A stretch of DNA of 10,142 nucleotides, from the NCBI GenBank assembly GCA_023700785.1, contig JAMPYH010000069.1, positions 1 through 10,142 on the forward strand. Reading direction: 5' to 3'. The position numbers were made by a program, and so were the translations under genes. The notes under the pieces were generated by a model. It ran no database searches, was not told where the DNA came from, and saw only the letters and a program-made list of their open reading frames with translations. Shown piece after piece: positions 1 to 5,419 of the stretch (position 1 is its first letter; each line of letters starts with the position of its first letter). Origin of the DNA: Candidatus Zixiibacteriota bacterium (GTDB lineage: Bacteria > Zixibacteria > MSB-5A5 > GN15 > FEB-12).

Positions 1-256
1 CCTTCAGTCCCATCCGCTCCATCATATTCGCGAGGGATTGCATGGTGAATTGGGTGCCGTTGCCATCGCCAGTACCATCAAGGCCGATGACCAGCCCGTA
101 GCCGATCAGATCAGCTTCCTGTTTGTTCTGGAAGGCACAGATATCTTTGATGCGGACCTTGGCGGCGTCCGCCGATGGGCATAACCAGGCAAGCGCGAGA
201 AGCGCGATGGTCAACCCGCAAGGCATAACGAGCCGAGCTTGAAGTGCGGCAAACAT
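1..256 (-). CDS. flgI: Flagellar P-ring protein FlgI (N-terminal 85 residues; runs off the window)
   Basis: FlgI forms the periplasmic P ring, the bushing around the rod at the peptidoglycan layer. Only the N-terminus is visible. A signal peptide runs over about residues 1-31, with a hydrophobic core near 14-24 and an S-A-D-A-A cleavage region. The conserved FlgI start follows, recognisable from VRIKD, then LIGYGLVIGLDGTGDGNGTQF, then an MQSLANMMERMG segment, all at the usual position. I chose the ATG at 254-256 because a perfect AGGAGG lies 5 bases upstream; the internal Met at residue 11 has no such site. It is the last visible gene of the flgF-flgG-flgA-flgH-flgI operon, 9 bases after flgH, so probably translationally coupled to it. 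The identity is secure; the missing C-terminal part cannot be judged. Confidence 0.96.
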   Translation of the reverse strand, partial: MFAALQARLVMPCGLTIALLALAWLCPSADAAKVRIKDICAFQNKQEADLIGYGLVIGLDGTGDGNGTQFTMQSLANMMERMGLK

Positions 257-261
257 GGCAA

Positions 262-267
262 CCTCCT
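262..267 (-). promoter_or_regulatory. Shine-Dalgarno site of flgI, overlapping the flgH stop codon
   Basis: The minus strand reads AGGAGG here, 5 bases before the flgI ATG. Its first bases are also the last two of the flgH TAG stop (266-268). Ribosomes finishing flgH therefore sit on the flgI initiation site, which suggests coupled synthesis of L-ring and P-ring subunits. Read directly from the sequence; coupling is inferred. Confidence 0.8.
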
Positions 268-856
268 AAAACAGCCAGCCAAGGATCCGGGAGAAGAACC
301 CCGGACGGGCGGCGGTGTTGGCGTTCCCTTTGCCGGTGTAATGAATCTCGGCATCGGCTATCTGGTATGAATCGACCGTGTTATCTGAACGGATATCTTT
401 CTGGCGGACGACTCCGGTCAGGGTCATGGTCTCGCGATCGCCGGAGATGCCGATGACGCGGGAGCCTTCGACCACCAGGTCGCCGTTATCTTTCTTGGCG
501 ACGACAGTGACCGATATCTTGCCGCGCAGCACTCCCTGGCGGAGGTTCTCCCCCTTGCCGTTGAAGTCATTCTTCGAATCAGCGTCGAAGCCGAATTTTG
601 GGATCAGCTTGAAGATCGGCCCCTCGCCCGCGCCCCCCGACGTTGAAGTCGTTGATGATTTTTCCGTCTTGGTCTCAACCTGGTTCGACGCCGTGTTCTG
701 CTCATAGACCAGCACGGTCAGCAGGTCGCCCACGTTGTAGGCCTTCACATCCGAATAGAGCGAGGATGACCGCCCGAAATCCTGGCCGTTGGTTTTCAGC
801 GCGAACGGCAGCAGCAACAGGATGATGAGCAGGATAATGATGCGTGACAGTTTCAT
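266..856 (-). CDS. flgH: Flagellar L-ring protein FlgH, without a lipobox cysteine
   Basis: FlgH builds the L ring, the outer-membrane bushing of the flagellar rod. The 196-residue product has a very hydrophobic signal segment at residues 6-20. It then shows family hallmarks: SLYSDVKAYNVGDLLTVLV near 29-47, VEGSRVIGISGDRETMTLTG in the second half, then VVRQKDIRSDNTV and YQIADAEIHYTGKG, and the terminal FFSRILGWLF. I placed the start at 854-856 because an AAGGAG lies 6 bases upstream and the signal peptide begins there. An in-frame upstream ATG at 911-913 would add 19 basic residues and overlap flgA. The oddity is that there is no Cys in the signal-peptide region, whereas FlgH is normally a lipoprotein. 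A signal peptidase I type cut (T-N-G before Gln25) looks more likely. It lies 25 bases after flgA and 9 before flgI. Confidence 0.95.
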   Translation of the reverse strand: MKLSRIIILLIILLLLPFALKTNGQDFGRSSSLYSDVKAYNVGDLLTVLVYEQNTASNQVETKTEKSSTTSTSGGAGEGPIFKLIPKFGFDADSKNDFNGKGENLRQGVLRGKISVTVVAKKDNGDLVVEGSRVIGISGDRETMTLTGVVRQKDIRSDNTVDSYQIADAEIHYTGKGNANTAARPGFFSRILGWLF

Positions 857-862
857 GAGTGA

Positions 863-868
863 CTCCTT
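863..868 (-). promoter_or_regulatory. Shine-Dalgarno site that fixes the flgH start
   Basis: The minus strand reads AAGGAG, 6 bases upstream of the ATG at 854-856. It lies in the short flgA-flgH gap and supports the 196-residue FlgH over the longer reading frame from 913. Confidence 0.75.
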
Positions 869-881
869 GCGTCCTATGCAA

Positions 882-1577
882 TCACGGCGCGATAGCGACC
901 GTCGAGTTATCAAGAATGCGTGCCTGGATGATCTTCCCCGATGCCCGGTTCTTTACGCGGATCAGGTCACCGTGTGAGCCTGATTGCTGCGCGGTCCCGG
1001 TTGCGGTGACAGAGAAAAGACCGTTGGAGCATTGAATAGCAACCTCCCGCCCGACCTCAATGTCAGGCACCGGCTCAACCGCACTGGTAGTAAGAATCTG
1101 ACCCTTGGCGAGATTTCGCCGCATTCTGAGGGATGCGATCTCCTCGAATGTTGTGACCGGCTGCTCCTGCAGGGAGGTTATGTCCATACGTTGAGTGGTA
1201 AACTTGCCTGCTGAAGGAGTATCGTGGCGACGCAGGTTGTCTGCGGTCACCAGCACCTCCGCGAACTTTCGGATCCGAAGAGACACTTGCCCGGACTCGA
1301 TCTGCTGACCGTCGCGCGTGATCGTCGCGATCACGGTGTACAAGCCTATCGGCTCCTTTTGGGAGAGCGGGCGAAAGGTCATCTCCGGTAGAGCTATAAC
1401 TGAACTCTTTAATTGGCTGGAGAGGACCTCTACTTGATAGGTCGCGGTATCCAGGGCGAAGGTTTGTATGGCGGTCTGCCGGATCGCTTCATCCGCTTCG
1501 ATCGCCTGGGCGGACTGAAAACTGATCCCCGCCACCAGCAACAATTCAATTATCAGGATCGTTTTGCGCGTGCTCAT
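882..1577 (-). CDS. flgA: Flagellar P-ring assembly chaperone FlgA
   Basis: FlgA is the periplasmic chaperone needed to polymerise FlgI into the P ring. The 231-residue product has a signal peptide with likely cleavage after S-A-Q-A (residue 25), an N-terminal beta-rich region to about 100, then an SAF-type domain around 104-165. The C-terminal domain (about 170-231) carries the typical FlgA pattern: GREVAIQCSNGLFSVTATG, then GDLIRVKNRASGKIIQARI, ending in a short V-A-I-A-P. A Glu at residue 11 inside the hydrophobic core of the signal peptide is slightly unusual. The ATG lies 2 bases after the flgG stop, with AAGAGA 5 bases upstream, so translation is probably coupled to flgG. Its place between the rod and ring genes fits its job. 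The N-terminal half is divergent, as is common in this family; the C-terminal half gives the identity. Confidence 0.93.
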   Translation of the reverse strand: MSTRKTILIIELLLVAGISFQSAQAIEADEAIRQTAIQTFALDTATYQVEVLSSQLKSSVIALPEMTFRPLSQKEPIGLYTVIATITRDGQQIESGQVSLRIRKFAEVLVTADNLRRHDTPSAGKFTTQRMDITSLQEQPVTTFEEIASLRMRRNLAKGQILTTSAVEPVPDIEVGREVAIQCSNGLFSVTATGTAQQSGSHGDLIRVKNRASGKIIQARILDNSTVAIAP

Positions 1578-1579
1578 AC

Positions 1580-2368
1580 TTATCTCTTCAGATTATTGGC
1601 GATGGACGCCATGTCGTCGGCGGTCTGGATCGCCTTGGAATTGATCTCGTAGGCGCGCTGGGCCACTATCATGTTGACCATTTCATCGACGACAGAGACA
1701 TTCGACATTTCGAGATATCCCTGATCGATCGTGCCGAGACCTCCCTGTCCGGGAGTACCAGTAGTGGAAGTGCCCGACGCTCCGGTGGTCAGCATGAGGT
1801 TTTTGCCGATGCCGGTAAGTCCGGCGGGATTTATAAAGCGGGCCAATTCGATCTGGCCGATCTGCGTCGGCGCGTCCTGACCGAACTGGATGACCTCAAC
1901 CACGCCATCCTGTCCGACGGCGACTGAAGTCGCGTCTTCGGGGATGGTCAGTTCCGGCAGCAGATAATAGCCGTCGGAAGTGACCACGCGGCCGTCCGCT
2001 GAGATCTTGAAAGCTCCATCGCGGGTATAGGCGGTAGTGCCATCCGGACGCTGCACCTGGAAGAAGCCATCGCCGGAGATGGCGAGGTCGAGCGGGTTAC
2101 CTGTCTGCGACAAGTCACCGGTGGTGAACTCACGGACAGTCGCCGATGGGCGCGTGCCATAGCCGATGGCGAGACCCGTTGGTACTGTCGCGCCAACTGC
2201 CGACGCTACGCCGGCCCGTCGGATATTCTGGTAGAGCACATCCTGAAACTCGAGTTTCGCTTTCTTGAAGCCGGTGGTGTTGACGTTCGCCAGGTTGTTG
2301 GCGATGTTGTCAACATTCATCTGCTGTGCCGACATACCTGAAGCGGCTGTACGCATTGCCTTGATCAT
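1580..2368 (-). CDS. flgG: Flagellar distal rod protein FlgG
   Basis: FlgG polymerises into the distal rod that crosses the periplasm inside the P and L rings. The 262-residue product matches the usual size of about 260. The N-terminal D0 helix with the rod signature is clear: MIKAMRTAASGMSAQQ, then NIANNLANVNTTGFKK near 22-37. The central part has TGNPLDLAISGDGFFQVQ and the paired TRDGAF / ADGRVV strands. The C-terminal helix begins near the GYLEMSNVSVVDEM motif and runs to the stop. A Gly/Thr-rich stretch at about 195-212, in a loop region where the family varies, precedes the C-terminal helix. AGAGGAG 7 bases upstream supports the ATG. It lies 30 bases after flgF, with which it is paralogous. 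Confidence 0.97.
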   Translation of the reverse strand: MIKAMRTAASGMSAQQMNVDNIANNLANVNTTGFKKAKLEFQDVLYQNIRRAGVASAVGATVPTGLAIGYGTRPSATVREFTTGDLSQTGNPLDLAISGDGFFQVQRPDGTTAYTRDGAFKISADGRVVTSDGYYLLPELTIPEDATSVAVGQDGVVEVIQFGQDAPTQIGQIELARFINPAGLTGIGKNLMLTTGASGTSTTGTPGQGGLGTIDQGYLEMSNVSVVDEMVNMIVAQRAYEINSKAIQTADDMASIANNLKR

Positions 2369-2398
2369 ATCTCTACTCCTCTGTTCCTATCTTTCGCG

Positions 2399-3130
2399 TT
2401 ATCTCGAGCCGCCGACCCGGTTGAAGAGATTGTCCAGCGACGCATCCTGCGTCTGGAGTGATTTGGCGTTCGCTTCGTAAATGCGATATGACACGATCAT
2501 GTCAACCATCTCGGAGATGACATCGACATTCGAAGATTCCAGGTATCCCTGCTGAACCGAGGGCTGGGGAACGGCGGTCAGTTCCGCGCCCTGCGGCGCG
2601 ATATACATCGTTTCGCCGATCTTCCGCAGTTTGCTTAGGTCAGCCGTGGTATATGGGACTATCCGCCCGACGATCGTATTGTTCACCTCGACCTCGCCCG
2701 TCTGGCCGATAGTCACGGTGCCGTTTCCTACCTGGATGGGCCCCGATTCGCCGAGAACGGTGTAGCCGCCGGGGAATGATAAAAATCCGTCGCTGTTGAT
2801 CTCGAAGGTGCCTGAGCGGGTCAATGCGGTGGTACCGTCGGGAGACTGTAACCGGAAGAATCCATCGCCGTCGATCGCGAGATCGAGCGGATTGCCCGTC
2901 CGATCAAGACTGCCGCTGGTATGCTGCGTGAACGCCTTGGTCACCATCGGCTTCATCCAGTCGGCGCTGGTCTTGGTGGTTTTGCGCTCAGCATTGGAAA
3001 GCTCGCGCACGAAAATGTCGTCCTTCTTGAATCCAGCGGTCGCAGCGTTTGCGATGTTGTTGGCGATCGCTTCCTGCTGTTGCACGCGCGGAATCATGCC
3101 GGACGCGGATGTGTACATGCCTTTGATCAT
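2399..3130 (-). CDS. flgF: Flagellar proximal rod protein FlgF
   Basis: FlgF is a short proximal-rod subunit joining the FliE/FlgB/FlgC base to FlgG. The 243-residue product starts with MIKGMYTSASGMIPR and an NIANAATAGFKKDDIF rod signature. It then has TGNPLDLAIDGDGFFRLQ and a paired TRSGTFEINSDGF motif, and ends with a C-terminal helix after GYLESSNVDVISEMVDMIV. It is called FlgF rather than a second FlgG because it is shorter, lies directly upstream of a much more canonical FlgG, and has a more divergent N-terminal signature. GGAG lies 6 bases before the ATG. It is the first gene of its transcription unit, immediately behind the sigma-54 type promoter at 3152-3167. An annotator relying on homology alone could label it FlgG-like. 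Confidence 0.92.
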   Translation of the reverse strand: MIKGMYTSASGMIPRVQQQEAIANNIANAATAGFKKDDIFVRELSNAERKTTKTSADWMKPMVTKAFTQHTSGSLDRTGNPLDLAIDGDGFFRLQSPDGTTALTRSGTFEINSDGFLSFPGGYTVLGESGPIQVGNGTVTIGQTGEVEVNNTIVGRIVPYTTADLSKLRKIGETMYIAPQGAELTAVPQPSVQQGYLESSNVDVISEMVDMIVSYRIYEANAKSLQTQDASLDNLFNRVGGSR

Positions 3131-3151
3131 AGATTTCTCCGATGTCAGTTA

Positions 3152-3167
3152 AGCATCGGGCATGCCA
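3152..3167 (-). promoter_or_regulatory. Sigma-54 (RpoN) type promoter driving flgF-flgG-flgA-flgH-flgI
   Basis: The minus strand reads TGGCATGCCCGATGCT. Against the RpoN consensus TGGCACG-N4-TTGCW it keeps the invariant GG and GC exactly 10 bases apart and differs at only two fixed positions (C to T in the -24 box, first T of the -12 box to A). It is correctly oriented for flgF. Counting 12 bases from the GC places the start of transcription at about 3141-3143, only 11-13 bases before the flgF ATG and just ahead of its GGAG. Sigma-54 control of rod and ring genes is established in several bacteria, so the position makes biological sense. No sigma-70 type promoter was as convincing. Activity is inferred. 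Confidence 0.68.
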
Positions 3168-3278
3168 AAGGCGCGACTTCAGGCGTACTTGATTGTCGTT
3201 CACTACGTTACGAAGGTCGAATAAGCGCTGTGAAGGTGGTTATCAGGGAGATTCGGGAAGAGATCGACAGCTCCGCCT

Positions 3279-3291
3279 GGAAATGATTTCC
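3279..3291. repeat. Short inverted repeat (6-base arms, 1-base centre), possible activator site
   Basis: GGAAAT-G-ATTTCC is a perfect dyad with a single central base. It lies about 138-150 bases upstream of the predicted flgF transcription start, a distance typical of binding sites for sigma-54 activators. The arms are short, so chance occurrence is possible. Confidence 0.3.
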
Positions 3292-3303
3292 TGACTTTGC
3301 TTA

Positions 3304-3336
3304 TTGGGGTGCCTTAGATATTCGTCACAACCCCAA
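3304..3336. repeat. Inverted repeat with 7-base arms and 19-base spacer, possible operator
   Basis: TTGGGGT at 3304-3310 is the exact reverse complement of ACCCCAA at 3330-3336. There is no T-run, so it does not look like a terminator. It sits about 163-195 bases upstream of the predicted flgF start, in the range for an enhancer, and could equally serve the divergent gene. Function is inferred only from position. Confidence 0.25.
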
Positions 3337-3589
3337 CAGCGGCGATCTAGATCCGCAAGAAGGAAGGACTGGAAGCCACCGTGATCCGAGAACGGCAGAG
3401 AGCTGCATAGTCAAATACGGATTGCTGGCCAGGGGGCTACCTGCGTATATTCTGCACAACGGTGAGACTGTTTGACCGCAGCCACTTACGAATCGCCGCC
3501 ATACGTGCGGAATCAGACGGTAGCCTGAGCCGCATGAACCGCTACTAAGCATGTATTTTGCTCTCTGGGGCACTATCTGGGAAGTCACT

Positions 3590-4879
3590 ATGCAAAAGAA
3601 CTTTCGAATCCTAACCCTGCTTCTGGCCCTGTTGCTTTTGGCCACCCTTTCCTCCAAGGGGCAGACCGATCCCGGGACAGCTGACACGTTGCGCGTGGAT
3701 TCTGTCACCGCGTTTATCTCAGGGATGGGGATTGTTCCGGTTCATTTTTACAATGACGAACCGCTTTTCGGGCTGGAAATGACCTTACGCCACAGCGGCG
3801 TGGGGATTAAGATCGACTCCTTCTCGTTTGTTGGCGGACGAGTCGAGGCGGTCTCGATCAAGAATAGACTGATCAGCGACGACTCTACGATCATCACTAT
3901 TTCAGTGCTCGAGAGCTCGGGAAATATTCCGGTTGGCTCGGGCCTGCTTGGCGAACTTTTTCTCTCGTATGATGGAACGGTCAGCCCACAAGTCGCGCAG
4001 ATAGATTCGTTCACCTGGTCGCCGGAGGTGCTTGAGTATAGCACCTGGTTCATTCAGCCCTCTCTCGCCCAGCACAAACCGATCTTCAGGAAGGGCTATC
4101 TCAACCTCGCGGAGAATCCGCCGTCGTTTGACTCGTTGTGGGTGACTGATGGTGACGGCGCGGCTGGCCAGCCTATGGCGGTCGATATTCACCTGTTCAA
4201 TGAGCGAGATGTGCGCGATGTATCGGTGGCGCTCACCTGGCGCACTGGCCGACTGACTTTTGACTCGCTTTCATTCACCGGCATGCGATCATCGCCGGCG
4301 CAGAGCAAATTCGTACAATACAGTAATGTGCTTCACCAGTTCCTGACGCAACTGACGTTCGGCGAAAGCACGCCACTGGAGCCAGGTACCGGGCTATTGT
4401 TAAAGGCCTGGTTTACGGTTGACCCGTCCACTCCGGATACAACCATAGAGATCGATACCGCCGCGTTTGCAGGCGTGCAACAGACCGTGCTCATCCTGAC
4501 CGCGGTTGACGGCAATCGCGAGGTGGTCCCGATCTACCACAAGGGGACAATGCAGATCTCTGTCGCGACCGATGTCAACGACGGAGAAGACGTGCTCCCG
4601 CACTCATTCACGCTGGGACAGAATTACCCCAACCCGTTCAATCCGACAACTCATATTGAGTTTGCTCTCCCTCGCGCGTCGGATGTACGGCTGGATATCT
4701 ATGATATAACCGGACGGTTGGTTCGCAGGCTGGTTGACCAACCCATGGAAGCCGGAAATCACCGCGTTGAGTTTGACGGCCGCTCATCGTCGGGTGTACA
4801 GATCGCGACCGGCGTTTACTTTTACCGGCTCCAGGCGGGGGACTACAAAGCTGCCCGGAAAATGCTGCTGATGAAATAA
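3590..4879 (+). CDS. Secreted protein with two cohesin-like domains and a C-terminal T9SS type A sorting domain
   Basis: This 429-residue protein has a signal peptide at residues 1-24 (basic start, Leu-rich core, probable cut between Gly24 and Gln25). Two homologous beta-rich domains follow, at about 34-173 and 179-323. Both carry a ND/NE-initiated strand (55 and 204), an I/F-D-S-x-S-F-x-G motif (D76 and D225) and a P-x-G-x-G-L-L motif (114-120 and 264-270) at near-identical spacing, so they arose by duplication. A linker leads to a T9SS type A tail (339-429), seen as FTLGQNYPNPFNPTTHIEF, a Y-D-I-T-G-R strand, and a G-V-Y-F-Y-R-L ending with a final K-M-L-L-M-K. The protein should be exported by Sec, then moved across the outer membrane by T9SS and released or anchored at the surface. 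Its specific role is unknown. No catalytic motif is seen; adhesion or cell-surface structure is a guess. I chose the ATG at 3590 over the one at 3551 because it starts the signal peptide and has GGGAAG 5 bases upstream. Confidence 0.85.
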   Translation: MQKNFRILTLLLALLLLATLSSKGQTDPGTADTLRVDSVTAFISGMGIVPVHFYNDEPLFGLEMTLRHSGVGIKIDSFSFVGGRVEAVSIKNRLISDDSTIITISVLESSGNIPVGSGLLGELFLSYDGTVSPQVAQIDSFTWSPEVLEYSTWFIQPSLAQHKPIFRKGYLNLAENPPSFDSLWVTDGDGAAGQPMAVDIHLFNERDVRDVSVALTWRTGRLTFDSLSFTGMRSSPAQSKFVQYSNVLHQFLTQLTFGESTPLEPGTGLLLKAWFTVDPSTPDTTIEIDTAAFAGVQQTVLILTAVDGNREVVPIYHKGTMQISVATDVNDGEDVLPHSFTLGQNYPNPFNPTTHIEFALPRASDVRLDIYDITGRLVRRLVDQPMEAGNHRVEFDGRSSSGVQIATGVYFYRLQAGDYKAARKMLLMK

Positions 4880-4910
4880 ACTCCGCAGCCAGACATTCTC
4901 TCCATAAGAC

Positions 4911-4938
4911 CAAAAGCCTCCCTTTCAGGAGGCTTTTG
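4911..4938. terminator. Bidirectional rho-independent terminator shared by the T9SS-tailed gene and fliJ
   Basis: CAAAAGCCTCC (4911-4921) and GGAGGCTTTTG (4928-4938) form a perfect 11-base-pair stem around a 6-base loop. The GC core flanked by A-tract and T-tract gives each strand a stem followed by TTTT. It lies 31 bases after the plus-strand stop codon and 23 bases after the fliJ stop, so it can end both converging transcripts. Confidence 0.9.
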
Positions 4939-4961
4939 TGTCGTTGGAGGTAAGAAGGCGA

Positions 4962-5411
4962 TTAGACTCGTTTTCGGAAGCTGTATCCGCTGACCGCGAT
5001 CTCGTCGAGTTCCTTCTTTTCCTTTTCCTCGAACTCGGAGATGAATCGGTGCTGGAGGCGGTCTTTCAGCTTTTCATGGATCTTTTTCTGTTTGGTGGCT
5101 TCCACCAGGCGCATACGGCGCACTTCCGCCTCGCGTTCAAGTCCACGTAACAGTTCGCTGCCGGTGATAGTATCCCGCTTTAGTTTGACCAAATAGCGTG
5201 ACGCGGCGAGCAATTGATGCGGCCGCAGTGGACCGGTTAGCCGCTGTCTCTGCTGTTCGCACGTCTGCTCACGCTCGCTGGAGATTGAGGCAAGCTTCTC
5301 TTTCTGTAGATAAACCTGTTGGAGAGCGACCGCGTGCTCTTTTTGGCGCTGTTTCTCGACGTGGGCCTTCACTTTGAGCACAGGTTCAAGACGGTAACGG
5401 AACTTCTTCAT
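4962..5411 (-). CDS. fliJ: Flagellar export protein FliJ
   Basis: FliJ is the small coiled-coil stalk inserted into the FliI ATPase ring; it links ATP hydrolysis to the export gate and escorts unloaded chaperones. The 149-residue product has the usual FliJ length. It opens with the family-typical MKKFRYRLEPVLKVK and continues as almost unbroken charged helix rich in Lys, Arg, Glu and Gln, with a Pro-Leu-Arg-Pro break near residues 60-64 between two long helices. Homology in FliJ is always weak, so position matters: it follows fliI by 8 bases and closes the fliE-fliF-fliG-fliH-fliI-fliJ series. The ATG has no strong Shine-Dalgarno; GGAAAG lies 14 bases upstream, overlapping the end of fliI, so coupling to fliI is likely. 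The shared terminator follows at once. Confidence 0.9.
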   Translation of the reverse strand: MKKFRYRLEPVLKVKAHVEKQRQKEHAVALQQVYLQKEKLASISSEREQTCEQQRQRLTGPLRPHQLLAASRYLVKLKRDTITGSELLRGLEREAEVRRMRLVEATKQKKIHEKLKDRLQHRFISEFEEKEKKELDEIAVSGYSFRKRV

Positions 5412-5419
5412 CGCACGGT

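Larger units (their letters stand above)
3131..3589. other. Divergent intergenic region between flgF and the T9SS-tailed secreted protein
   Basis: These 459 bases hold the flgF promoter at the left end and must hold the promoter of the plus-strand gene. I see no tRNA-like, rRNA-like or protein-like content of substance. Two inverted repeats stand out (3279-3291 and 3304-3336). For the plus-strand gene I could not find a convincing -35/-10 pair or sigma-54 site. TTGACC at 3471-3476 has no matching -10 at the right distance. Weak open frames here are short and resemble no family I know. Confidence 0.6.

Noticed and set aside
137..139. Cysteine at residue 40 of FlgI (I-C-A-F-Q) considered as a lipidation site
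   Set aside because: It lies well beyond the signal-peptide core and cleavage region, at a position where the family has variable small residues, so it is not a lipobox.
2921..3286. 121-codon plus-strand frame across the flgF start and promoter region
   Set aside because: Most of it is antisense to the flgF N-terminus, and the rest runs through the sigma-54 site. The sequence shows no recognisable protein character.
3439..3534. Short minus-strand frame of about 32 codons starting MRLRLPSDSARMAAIRKWLR
   Set aside because: It reads more like protein than its surroundings and raised the idea of a gene remnant. It is too short, with no ribosome binding site or recognised family, so chance is the simpler explanation.
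3551..3589. Upstream in-frame ATG adding 13 residues to the T9SS-tailed protein
   Set aside because: The added residues put aromatic and acidic residues ahead of a complete signal peptide, and there is no ribosome binding site before this ATG. The Met at 3590 begins a textbook signal sequence.
3325..3708. 127-codon minus-strand frame covering part of the intergenic region and the start of the T9SS-tailed gene
   Set aside because: It overlaps the signal-peptide coding region of a convincing plus-strand gene. The composition is atypical (Cys, Ser, Arg rich), I see no family resemblance and no good ribosome binding site.
4604..4876. Possible FlgD-type C-terminal Ig domain, making the plus-strand gene a flgD
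   Set aside because: The N-P-F-N-P motif, the G-V-Y-F-Y-R-L strand and the terminal K-M-L-L-M-K fit a T9SS type A tail. The protein has a signal peptide and lacks the FlgD N-terminal export and capping region; real FlgD has no Sec signal.
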